Below are positions 10,601 to 21,586 of a stretch of 64,000 bases of DNA, piece by piece (the stretch's first letter is position 1; each line of letters starts with the position of its first letter). Made by a program: the position numbers and the translations under genes. Location: positions 1 through 64,000 of the forward strand of contig MDYQ01000108.1 in assembly GCA_003024175.1 (NCBI GenBank), read 5' to 3'. The DNA is from Planoprotostelium fungivorum. Lineage: Eukaryota > Evosea > Variosea > Cavosteliida > Cavosteliaceae. The notes under the pieces were generated by a model. That model was not told the origin of the DNA. It made no database searches and saw only the letters and a program-made list of their open reading frames with translations.

Positions 10601-13269
10601 GAGGAGAGAGGAAGACAAGAGGAGAGAGGAAGACAAGAGGAGAGAGGAAGACAAGAGGAGAGAGGAAGAGAAGAGGAAAGAAGAAGAGAAGGGGAAACAA
10701 GCAGAGGGATTGAGACCGAAGAAGCTGTTTGATGAAGATCTGGAGGACATGGTCGAATGGATGGACGATCCCATCACACCCACCAACAACCAGCCCATCA
10801 CTCAGTCTGGACGGATCCTCCAGTCACCTCCGATGGATTCTTCCACAAAGAGTCAATCCACCATCAAACCAGCAGAGGAGAGAGAGGAGAGGATCAACTA
10901 CCGACTCTATCGATCCCCCAAGGACATGTATGGAGGGTATATTCTTCAGGTAGAAGGAGCAAGACAGACACAAGGACTGAGAATACCACCACCACCGATG
11001 ACCTTGAGGACCACACTTTTACCCAAGAATGTACAGAGGAAGGACGCGAAGAAAGAGACGAACACGGGAACAATCGACCTTCAAGAGAAGGAAGAGAGAA
11101 GACAGGAGGAGAAGAGGAGAGAGGAACAAAAGAGGAGAGAGGAAGAAAAGAGGAGGGAGGAAGAAAAGAGGAGAGAGGAAGAAAAGAGGAGGGAGGAAGA
11201 CAAGAAGAGGGAGGTGAAAAGACAAGAAGAGAAGAAGAGAGACGAAGAAAAGAAGAGAGAGGAGGCGAAAAGACAAGAGCAGAAGAGGAAAGACGAAGAG
11301 AAGAGAGAGGAAGAGAAGAAGAGAGAGGAAGAGAAGAAGAGAGAGGAAGAGAAGAAGAGAGAGGAAGTGAAGAGACAAGAGAAGATGAAAGAGGAAGAAA
11401 GAAGGAAGGAAGAGGAAAGGAGGAGGGAGCAGAAGAGGAAGATAGAAGAGGAAAGAACGAGAGAAGAGAGGAGGGCAAGAGAAGAAGAGACAATGCAGAT
11501 GGAGAGGACGAAAGTGGCTGAAGGGAAAAGGAGAGAGGAAGAGAAAAGAAAAGAAGAACAGAGTAGCAAGCAGGAAGAGAAGAAGGAGGAAGAGAAGAGG
11601 AGAGAGGAAGAAAAGAGAGTAGAAGAGAAGAGAAGAGAAGGAGAGAAGCAGAAGGAGAACGAGAATAGGATGGAGGAACACAAAGAGGAGAGAAGGGCCA
11701 CACAGGTATCAGATGATGGATACGACGCTGATTTATGGGATGCAATTGAACAGATGCAAGGTGAGTCTCACATGAAGTCTTTTACCTGATGATGAACAGC
11801 TGAACCACCGGAAGAGATCAGAAGGGAGGAGCCACCAAAGACGAAGATCACTCCACCGAAACCATCGATCAAGGAATCGAAGATATTCATGATGTTTGGA
11901 AAGAAGGAAGAGGAGAGGAAGAGAGAAGAGGAGAAGAGAGGAGCGATCGAAGAGGAGAAAGGAGAGGGAAAGAAGGAACATACAATCCATCCTATTCAAC
12001 GAGACAACGAAGAGAAGAGACAGGAGAAGAAGGAACAGAAGGACAAGGAAGAGAGGAAAGAACAGAAGGGAAAGGAAGAGAGGAAGGAACAGAAGAGGGA
12101 GGAACAGAAGAAAGAACAGAAGAGAAAGGAACAGAAGAAAGAACAGAAGAGGGAAGAGAAGAAGGAGAAGAGAGAGAAGAAGAGGAAGAACGTAGTCGAC
12201 GAGGATGATGAGATGCCACCACCAGAGCTGATTACAAGAAGAAAAGAGAAGACACCAGGTGAGAGAATGAGAGGAGAGAGAGAATGACAGAGGCAGAAAT
12301 CTCCTTCAGTCAGGCAATCGTACAGGAGCTATCCACACCCGAAGATACAAAGATGAAGAGACTGAAGAGATCAAACCAACACACGTCCACGGTGAGACGA
12401 CAAAGAGGTGAAGGTCTAACGTGTCTCAGATCAACTGGGAGGGAGGAGTGAAAGAGTACATGAAGAATCGGTGTTATTACCACCAATTCAGACTGGATGA
12501 CATCCTCTACTCCATTGGGGATACCATCGAATACTCCTCAGAGGACTCTCCCCGCCTCCAAGTGGGAAGGATCGTCTCCGTGTGGAACGAGACGCAGAGC
12601 AACGAGAAAATGATGAAGGTGAACAAGTATCTCCTCCCCGAAGACACGAAGAGGGGAAGGATACCCTCCCATCATCACGTAGACGAGGTCCTCCTATACA
12701 GCATCAACGATCACCTTCCCATCACGGAAGAAGATCCCATCGAAGACGAAGAGGCAGAACAGAGTGTCTCCATCCAATGCCCCATCACCCAAGTGAAGGA
12801 TGTCAATCGATGTGTGGTGCTTCCCTTCTACATGAAGAAGAAGATCCGACAGGCAGAGAGGAGTGGAAGGAAGGTGTATCGCTATCGATACCAATACTCC
12901 GTGTCGACCAACAAGACCGTCGACATCGTGGAGAAGGAGAAGAAGGGGACGTACCAGGAGTACGTGGACGATGAGGCAGGGGTGTCCGATGAAGAGGGAA
13001 GGGCATCGAGTGATGAAGAGGAGGATGACATCATGAACACTCAGTCGATGGAGTTTCTCGTGGACGATCAACACAACACGAGTGGGTTAGAGCCTTCTGA
13101 TAATCTGGCCATGTACAGGTGAGATGGAGGGTACATCTGTCGTGCTGATGAGTGCAGGATGTCGCTGTTCTCACAACCACCGGCAGAGTTGTGCAGGAGT
13201 CAAGTGGTGATCGACGAAGATGACATCATCATGAGCACCCCAGATTCCGATCACATCGAGGACGAATAA
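7693..13269 (+). CDS. FANCM: FANCM/Mph1-family DNA helicase with BAH-like domain and Lys-Arg-Glu repeats
   Basis: An SF2 DNA translocase that remodels stalled forks and branched DNA in the nucleus. After an acidic-basic leader, a KTWIYPN block joins a core with PTGLGKT (8353-8373), [27 protein letters not shown] (about 8698) and LALTASPG. This order is diagnostic of FANCM. Helicase C carries [21 protein letters not shown] and QRMGRTGR (about 9820). A very long KRREE-type low-complexity section follows (10500-12190). A BAH-like fold comes next (about 12480-12780: [29 protein letters not shown]). Then comes an acidic [10 protein letters not shown]...FLVDD segment like the conserved FANCM C-terminal motif, and the stop at 13267-13269. 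No ERCC4 nuclease domain is visible. Phase-compatible short introns link all segments, for example donor 8142 and the CAG before 13158, so I treat it as one gene. Confidence 0.85.
10498..10692 (+). repeat. 18-bp tandem repeat coding for (D/E)KRREE units in FANCM
   Basis: Units of ACAAGAGGAGAGAGGAAG follow each other almost without change. Each adds six residues and keeps the frame. The array should form a long charged single alpha-helix or coiled coil. Confidence 0.85.
11090..11680 (+). repeat. Second, more diverged KREEEKR-coding repeat block in FANCM
   Basis: A purine-only stretch built from AAGAGGAGAGAGGAAG-like units, with Arg-Arg-Glu-Glu-Lys repeats and several local 18-bp duplications. 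The opposite strand gives long Ser-Leu-rich open frames that are shadows of this repeat. Confidence 0.8.
12010..12190 (+). repeat. Third charged repeat block ([10 protein letters not shown] units) in FANCM
   Basis: Tandem GAACAGAAG-rich units encode Lys-Glu-Gln repeats. They end before the acidic [11 protein letters not shown] linker that leads to the BAH-like domain. Confidence 0.75.
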
Positions 13270-13363
13270 ATAGTGTACAGAAATTTGCATCACATTATAC
13301 AGAATCTATTTGACACCAGTCCTCGAGGCTCCCCTGGGCACGAGTTGATTGGTATTCTCTCAT

Positions 13364-14105
13364 TTAGTTATCTTCATCTATTTGCTGGTTGATCGTTACG
13401 GCTTCTTTCAACGCTTTTCGAACTTCGAAACCCTGAAGAGATGAGCTCTCATTGAATCGTTCTACCTCACTCGAACCACTGACTGGGCGTATTGGATGAG
13501 GACATCACGGTCAGCCTGTGTAAATCGTCTCGGTCTCTGGTCCATGATGCAGAGAGTTCCCACATTACAGCCGTCGATGGCCAGGGGAACACCCGCGTAG
13601 AATTTGAGATAGGGTGGATTAATGACGAAGGGGTGATTTTCGTAGTTGTCAGCAACGGACATGTCTGATGAGGTTCAATGCCAATAGATCTGGATGATAA
13701 TCACCTTCTATCACGTTGATATTTTGCCCAAGTATCGTATAGCCGCAGAACAGTCCCTCCCGCGGGCCCTTCATTTCAGATTAAGAGGAGCTTTGTCTCA
13801 GCATCTGACTCACTTCTATTGGAAAGTTTATGACAGACTTGTTGAAATATCTGTTCGAATCAAGTAAACAGATCATGGAGTAAGGAACATCGAACAACTT
13901 CTGAACGATAGAAACGACACCATCAAAGTATTCCTCAAAATCCGTGTCTAGTAACTGCATCGAACCATTCAATCGAACTTTAAAAGGGATGTATGATACT
14001 CACCTCCAGAGAATTTAACATATCCATCCTCTCTTTCTCATTTAGAGGATCTGGAGCTGGTATAAACTTGGGTCTCTGTGGGCTGGTCGGCTGCTTATCC
14101 GCCAT
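13364..14105 (-). CDS. GAF-domain protein, copy 1
   Basis: A small single-domain protein of bacterial sensor type. The first exon starts MADKQPTSPQRPKFIPAPDP at 14105. The next exons give a GAF fold: FDVPYSMICLLDSNRYFNKS, then NPPYLKFYAGVPLAIDG and GTLCIMDQRPRRFT. These are the usual blocks of the GAF subfamily found before kinases and cyclases in bacteria, but no effector domain follows. The short tail ends QQIDEDN. A small-molecule sensing role is inferred. It is convergent with FANCM (94 bp gap) and sits head-to-tail with a close paralog at 14381-15182. Confidence 0.8.
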
Positions 14106-14380
14106 CTATCTGCGGGACCTTTGGGCAACAGCGACGGCGAGACGGCTCTACAATGCTCCGTTGCACGCCGTCTGCTGTCAAATATCACCAAGATTGACCC
14201 GCTGCAGCCACAGAACAGAGCAATATATTCAGACACACAATTCTTAGTCATGCGTGGTATTAAAATGCATCACTCTCTCCTTCAAACGGAGGAGAGTTCA
14301 CTCTAAACATCTATTACATCATCGTCTATCCAAGTCTCTTTGCATCCATCCAATGCATCCAATTATATCCTCACATTCGA

Positions 14381-15182
14381 TCATTCCTCATCTTCATCTT
14401 CATCCGATTGCTGACTGATTTCGATGGCCTCTTTCAACGCCTTTCGCATTTCAAAGCCCTGAGGGAATGAGCTCTCACGTGATATCCTTTCGTCTCACTC
14501 GAACTACCGACTGGGCGTATTCCACGAGAGCATCACGGTCAGCTTGCGTGAACCTCCTGGGTCTCAGATCCATGATGCAAAGGGTCCCCACATTACAGCC
14601 GTCGATGGCGAGGGGGACACCCGCGTAGAATTTGAGATACGGTGGGTTGACGACCAAGTGATGATTCTCATAGTTCTTGGCCAAAGTCATATCTGATGGG
14701 ATTCAATGCGAATAACTCGATGAATTCTTACCTTCTATGACATTGATGGTTTCCTTGAGGATTGTATAGCCGCAGATGATTCCCTCCCGTGGCCCCTCAT
14801 TCAAGTTAGCTCGTGAGAATTGAGCTCTAACTCACTTCCACTTGGAAGTTTATGACGGATTTGTTGAAATATCTGTTCGAATCAAGTAAACAGATCATGG
14901 AGTAAGGAACATCGAACATCTTCTGAACGACAGAAACGACACCATCAAAGTATTCCTCGAAATCTGTATCCAGCAGCTGCATTGTTCAATTGAACCTTCT
15001 TTCAATCACTACGATATGCTCACATCCAAAGAGTGCAACATCTCCATTCTCTCCTTCTCATTTGGTGGGTCTGGAGCAGGTATGAATTTCGGTCTCGCAG
15101 GTGCGATCGGGTCCCCCATAGATAAATGTCTATCTATCCCCGGTCCCTTCAACGGAAGCCACTCGTTATGAACTGTCCTCAT
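14381..15182 (-). CDS. GAF-domain protein, copy 2
   Basis: A close paralog of the gene at 13364-14105 with the same exon pattern. It has the same YFNKSVINFP-type segment, NPPYLKFYAGVPLAIDG, GTLCIMDLRPRRFT and a Lys-Glu-rich C-terminal helix ending in an acidic DEDEDEE tail. Its N-terminus is longer (start at 15182, MRTVHNEWLPLKG) before the shared RPKFIPAPDP block. The two copies are very similar at DNA level across the GAF exons, including stretches without changes near 13840-13940 and 14860-14960. This points to a recent tandem duplication. No effector domain is present. Confidence 0.8.
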
Positions 15183-15264
15183 CTACAATGATCACGCGTT
15201 GACTGCCAAAGACCTCCATGGCTCATTTCTTGCGGATTTATTCAAACATAAATTTACTTTACAA

Positions 15265-18200
15265 TCATACAACAGAATCAGTGAACGGGTGAACCATGTT
15301 GGGGTGGTGAGAGACGGGAGCGTAGATCACATCCGATGGATTGTACTCAGAGACGTCACTATATAGAGCAGGTGCCTCCTGGCCCGTCGATGGCGGCGAT
15401 ACATCGGGCGTATTCGTCGAGGACAGATCAGGTATCAGCTTGTGCAGTATCTGTGCAAAGGTGGGTCTCTCCTGAGGATCCGTCTTCCAAGAAACTGGCT
15501 CTCTCTTCAGTTCGTCTCTCTCTCAGATAACTCACGGTTCATGATGACCGACAGATCTTCCGGTGTATCCGATGGGGGCGTCAGTCGAACACCCTCCCGA
15601 ACCACTTGCATGGCTGCCTCCACCGGTCCTAGATCTGGGAATGGATCTTGTACCGTCAAGATCTCCCAGATGACCACACTGGGTGAGGTCAGAGGGTGGC
15701 AAGTTGTAGAGACTCACCCGAAGGAGAAAACGTCGCTCTTTCTGGAATATTCTCTGTTCACAATGGCCTCGGGTGCCATCCATTTGATGGGACCCACGGT
15801 GGTCTGTGTTCTGAAGATAGAGTGAGATGAATTTCATTTGTAAGATGCTCACTGTGAAGCCGACTCCGGATCAGCGTTAGCCGTTCTTGACAGTCCAAAG
15901 TCAGACACTTTAGGAATCTACAACGATCAGCATCGATGATGTTAGAATTAGATATCACCATCGTCTCAGTCAATAGAATGTTTCTCACGGCCAGATCTCT
16001 GTGAATGATCTGGCAGTTGTGAGATGTGATGTATTGAATGGTGTCCTCACGTTCTCCTTGTGCAAGTGGAGCATTCCTCTGGCGATACCCACGATGAAAT
16101 GCATCTTGACCTCCAGTTCACAGTCAATCTTTCGCAGATAGCTGTACAGTGAACCGTTCTGACAGAATTCCCTTCGATCTTTCAGCTCACGCCTTACCCC
16201 TCCTACTCACGTTACGATGGATGTGGGGTCTGGATGAACCAATAAACCTGTTCCATCATCAACATTCGACTCATGATGCATCGTGATGAAATGAGGACGG
16301 ATCGTCTTCTCACCGATCAACAAGATGACGTTAGGATGGGGTCTCAGTTGCTATTTTTTCTTTTAGAAGAGGGAATGTACGCATCTCACCTGTAATAATT
16401 CCACTTCGGCTACAAACTCTCGCATCTCCTTCTCATCCGCATTCATGTTCTTCAATTGTTTGATGGCCACGTGCATCTCTCTCCACTTTGCACTACATCG
16501 CATCAGTCTCAATTCATTTCATCTACAGATGCATGCGATGCTTTTGAGATGTGCAGACGAATCACCTGAAGACGACACCAAAAGCACCGGAACCGATCTC
16601 CCTGAGATCACTGAACTCGTCGGAGCTGAGTTTGAACTTGCTGTTGATGTCGAACAATGGAATCTGCCTCCTCATACCAAAGATGTCCTTCTTCATCCTC
16701 TGTTTCCTCACCACCAGCAGTAACACCGCCACTCCGATGACGGCCACCACAGCCACCACAATGATCGCAATGGCCCAGCCAGGGAATGTGCTGGACGAAG
16801 AGGTGGGGGCAGCGCTGGTGGGTGTGGCAGATTTGTAGATGGTGTAATCCGTCATGTGGTTGCAAGAGCAGTAGACGAGTCCGTTGCTGACGGACAGATG
16901 ACAGGTGTCGTCCTTGACGAAGGGGAGGGTGTAGTTCTGTCTCGAAGCGCAGTAGAGACCAGAGCCCGTGATGGATCCCATCAGTAGGGTGATGTTGCTG
17001 GGAAGATTGGAATGTTCTCCGGGTGTCATGGTGACAGAGATGACAGGTGAAGAGGCGTTTCCCTCCGCGACGGGTGTGGTGGGACCCCAATAGATAGCCC
17101 TGACGTTGTATCTCACTGATGATGTCAGTGACAGGTGACAGATAGGTGACACACCTCCGGTCTGTAAGACGGTGGAGGGGATGTTGATGGTTCCATTGGC
17201 GGCGACGAGAACAGATGGAGATGTCTGTAGGGTGGTGCAGGAGGTGTAGATGCCCAGAGATGAAGTTGAAGCGGAGACGAAAGAAGAATCGCAAGTGCGA
17301 TTGTAGAGGAGATTGTCCATCACCTTCTCCACGATCTGTACGATCGTTCAGAGAATGAATGAGATCTCAGAGGAAACTCACGTAACGGATGGGAGTGACC
17401 CACTGGTTGTCTGTTCTCTTCTTCTGAGCTGTTCCAGAGACGGAGAGCATGGCAGATAATGTATTCACCGCTTGCAATGCGAAATCTCCACTGTAGGTCT
17501 AAATCGATGTGAGCGAGAGAGATTCACGTGCGATTCACCTTGTCCGAATTAGAGGACATCATGTTGGTGAAGGACGTGACCAATTTGCTGAGAGGACATG
17601 TGTTATCTTGACACAACTGGGCCATGACGGCCGTTCTCAATGTGGCCTCCGTGTTTCCCATACTCTGCGTGGAGGTATTCAGCAGCACCGTAGCCATCTG
17701 ATTGATCAACTGTGTCTTCTCCGTGGTGCTGGAGGTAGATTGCTGAATGGTCAACAGTCCTTGAAGATATCCCGTGGTGGATGTGGTGTCCTGCATGTCA
17801 CTGCACTTGCTGATGGCCTGCGCTTGTGAATTGGCCGTGATGGTGGAGTCTACGGTGAGCATCTGAGATGTGCTGATAGATGCGCTGTGTCCTCTGGCAT
17901 CCGTGGCGGTGACCGTGAACTGAACATTGATGGCAGATGCTCCGTTGGTCTGAGAAGAGACGACGACTACACAGGGAGGGGTGGTGGAGTTGGTGGTGGA
18001 CCAGATGACAGAAGTGGTGGCTCCATCAGGGAGGTAGGAGTAGGTGTATTGTAGAGGAGGGGAGAAGGTGGTCCACGAGCTGGTGGTGAGGATCATGGAT
18101 GTACGCCCTATCACGGCCGAGGGAGGACCCAGAATGATGCTACCTGGTTCACGTCAGTTCTGAGGAACAGGTTTCATTTGGATGAAACTCACCAGGGGAG

Positions 18201-21092
18201 GGGGGTAGAGAAGCTCGGAGAGATTCTTTGGTCTCGTTGCTCAGCAACCTCTTGGAGACGTAATCGGAGAGGACGGTGCTACGATCGAGATTCCATATAG
18301 CTCCCCCGGCGTAATTGTTCAAGATGGCATAATTCATCTTGATGTCAGCCAATCGTTTATCTTCGTAAGAGACCACTTGGGTTCCATCCGTGCTGACCAG
18401 ATAGGGTGTGCTGGTGTAATAATCCCACATCGCCATCCATCCGTTCGTGTTGGCCAGCTGCATCACATCGATGTGATACAATGATCCCTGGTCGCGTCAG
18501 AAGAGAAGACGTTCTCTATGTCTCACCACTGAGGCACCGCATGTACCCGAAATGGGGAGAGGATTCTGAGTGGTGGGGTTGTTCAGGAGATATTTGTGGC
18601 TAGCCGCCACATTCGTTAAATCGACACTGAACGATAGACCAAAGTTGTAGAATGACATGAGGGTCTGAGAGGGTCAGAAATTTAAGAGATGGAATGTACC
18701 TTGTTGGTGGGAACACCCAATGAAAGATAGGTTTCGAGATTATCTCTCTGACACCCGATGTTGGCGTAGGTCGCATTCCAAGCACAGCTACCGTCTGTGT
18801 AAGAACTGAATAATCCACCCGCATAAGCGAAGCCGGACACACTGAAGAGGTCCACTGTCGCACGTCAGATCGAATCGATCGATCGAAGATCTTCACCATA
18901 TGGAACTGAGGGACTCATCCATCTTCCCTGAGATGGAGTCTGGGAGCCTTCAGTGGTGGTGATCAGCACCAGAGTGTTGTTCTGATATCCCGTTAGATAC
19001 GTACATTGAGTATGTACGCTCACGTGAATCGTGGCGTCCGCTTGTATCGCAGAACGAAGGGCGATGAAAATCCTGTGATCGTTCGTCGGGGCTTTGAGGT
19101 GGCTACTCCTGAGAGAGTTGAGGAGATGTTGGGAATGACATCTCACCAGAAGATATCGATTCCATCAAAATTCCACTTGCGGGCGAAGTTGACCGCATTC
19201 GTTGCGAATAAATCGAAAGATTTTGAATTGTTGTTCGCCGAAAGTGCATTGTAATACGAGTCGCTGTTAGAAGCCGATGATCCGATGGAAATCTGATATC
19301 ATTCAATGGAGAAGGAAAGGAGAGACGTACCAAAAGTTTGAGACCGGGGTTTCTCTTTCTCAGAATCTGAATCTGTGAATACCAAGCCAATTGATCGTTA
19401 GCAGTGGCCAGAACGTTGTAATTGGAGTCGATGTCCGCGTAAGAGATGGAGATGTGGGTGTACAGTGTTGTGTCCACGTACTCGGGCGGCACACGGCAGG
19501 CCGAAGAGAGTTGGGCGATTTCAGACACGTAATATCCCAGTACCACGCGGTGGTTGACATTGGGACCCAATGTCGTCTCGAAATCGGGGACGTTGGGGTC
19601 TGCCACACAATCTCCGTTGGCGCATGCGCTGCCCAGACAGTACTGATCACCTCTCCCACAGCTGTCGGACGTCAGAGATGGGACAGTGGGATGACTTACT
19701 ATCCGTAGGTGGAGCAGCAGGGACCGGAAGAACTGTCTGCACATCCCGTTTGAATACAAGAGAGTTCTTGGGTGGATGGAGGGGTGAAAGTGGTGATGGT
19801 TCTGTTGTTCGAGACGGCCGAGGTGGTGGTGGTGATAGTCTTCGTGCAGCCAGAATAACAACCGTCGACGCAGTGAGCGGTGGTGTTTCCGCAGCTGAGA
19901 GAAGGTGAGAGGAGGACATGGAGAGGGACTCACTATCCGTGGGTGGAGCAGCAAGGCATCGTTGGGTCCGGACAACCGTCGATCATGCATCCGGTCAGTG
20001 TCGTTGTGGTCTGCTGGCAACCCGAATAACAATATTCACCGCAGTGGAGGGTAGTGCTACCACAGCTGAGAGGATCATGAGAAGATGGAGACGGTGAATG
20101 ACTCACAATCCGTAAATGGAGCAGCAGGGGCCCTCGGTGGAGCCGGAACAGCCGTTGGGATCGATGGCACATCCAGAAAGAGTGGTCGTCACGTTGGAGG
20201 TGGAGCTCTGGAGAGAGGTAGAGGTGGTGGAAATTGTGCTCTTGGTGCTAGATGACGTCAAGGCCATGGAAATTGTGCTCTGGGTGCTCGATGACGTCGA
20301 GGCCGAAGTATGTGAGCTTGTGGTGGTTGATGATGTTTGAGATGTTGTCGCAACGGTAGATGAAGTTGTGGTGGTGACGGATGGTGATGATGTGATTGAG
20401 CTTGTGATCGTCGTGGAAGGACATCCAGAGTAACAATTCTCTCCACAGTGAGCAGTGGTATTACCACAGCTGTTTGAGATCAGCGATGAGGTCGAGATGG
20501 AATTAAGGTAGACTCACTATCCGTATAGCGAACAGCAGGAGCCCTCGGTTGAACCGGAACAGCCGTTAGGATCTACGGTACATCCAGTCAGAGTGGTCGT
20601 CACATTCGCTGTCGTCGGCGCGGTAGAAGTACATCCTGAATAGCAATATTCTCCGCAATATGCATCGGTATGACCACAGCTGCGTTGAATGAGTTGAGAT
20701 TGGAATCATATATGGCTCACTATCCGTAAATCGAACAGCATGGACCATCAGGATAGTTAGCACATCCAGTGGGGTCTATGGCACATCCAGTCAAAGTGGT
20801 CGTCACATTGGCAGATGTAGCGGATGTCGTTGTGGTTGATGACACTGTCGAGGTTGTAGAGGGACACCCAGAATAACAATTTGCTCCACAGTAAGCGTCG
20901 GTACTTCCACAACTATCTCATGTTATACCAGTTCTAACACGAAAAAACTCACTATCCATACATGGAGCAGCAGGGACCATCAGTTGACCCCGTACAACCT
21001 TGGGGGTCCAGAGCACACCCACTGAGAGTCGTGTTCTCAGCGACAGTGAATTGAAAGAAACAGAATACGAGGAAGACAGTTGACCATCGCAT
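15265..21092 (-). CDS. Chitin-binding receptor kinase: six ChtBD1 modules, degenerate GH18, GAIN/GPS-like, TM, TKL kinase
   Basis: A predicted type I plasma-membrane receptor. A signal peptide (MRWSTVFLVFCFFQFTVA, start 21092) precedes six hevein-type chitin-binding modules (about 19640-21050), each with PCCSxYGYCG and CYSGC-type cysteines. A Ser/Thr-rich linker separates modules three and four. A complete GH18 fold follows (about 18200-19640: RVVLGYYVSEIA, FDGIDIFW, GGAIWNLDRS). The canonical DGxDxDxE signature is altered: the last Asp is Phe, and Ser replaces the catalytic Glu. A REJ/GAIN-like region ends in a GPS-type VYCSCNHMTDY (about 16850). Next are one membrane helix (WAIAIIVVAVVAVIG) and a kinase with GSGAFGVVF, VAIK, HRDLAVRN, DFGLSR and GPIKWMAPEA. 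All catalytic residues are present, and the group is tyrosine-kinase-like. The gene is divergent to a chitinase. I infer that it senses fungal or other chitin. Confidence 0.85.
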
Positions 21093-21586
21093 GTTGTGAC
21101 TGACTTTGAAGCTTCTGGTGGAACTGGTCATTCCTCTGGTCCGAGTAATCGTCCGTGCTCTATCCATGGATGAGTTTCCTCCTTTGATGGTGTTCCTGTG
21201 TCTGAAGCCAAGAAATGCTTGTGACGGATGACCGCAGTCAATGCTCAGATTCTTTGAGAGGGCTTTTTCCGTCCGGAGAATTGGAGACATGAAGATGGCG
21301 TAGAAAGTTGTTAGGCGTGTCAATACCCAGCTGGAGCTAGAAGTCACAGTTTACTGGGAACGCCACTCCGCATATACTCAGCTTTACTCACAACACGCCT
21401 TTCGCCTGCTTATCATTTCATAGAGGAACGCCGTCGCGTCAGACTTGTCGATGATGGAGAGCGGACCTTTAAAATATACGTGTCGTATACTCGAAGATGT
21501 CCCTGCCAACTTGTCCTGGTATGACACCGACATCCGTGGCACTTGCTAACGCTAGAGCTCATTTCTCCCGAAGCAAGGTTCGCAAC
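21093..21586. promoter_or_regulatory. Bidirectional promoter region between chitin receptor and chitinase
   Basis: This 494-bp gap separates the divergent starts of the receptor kinase (minus) and the chitinase (plus). An AT-rich TTTAAAATATAC at about 21470-21481 is a TATA-like candidate for the chitinase. Short open frames on both strands extend the coding frames upstream, but they lack signal-peptide character before the chosen starts. Shared regulation of the pair is plausible and not shown. Confidence 0.45.

Noticed and set aside
10473-11745. Long Ser-Leu-rich open frames on the minus strand
   Set aside because: They are the complement of the KRREE-coding purine repeat and lack any domain or start context.
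21497-21586. Upstream ATG of the chitinase
   Set aside because: It would bury the signal peptide inside the protein.
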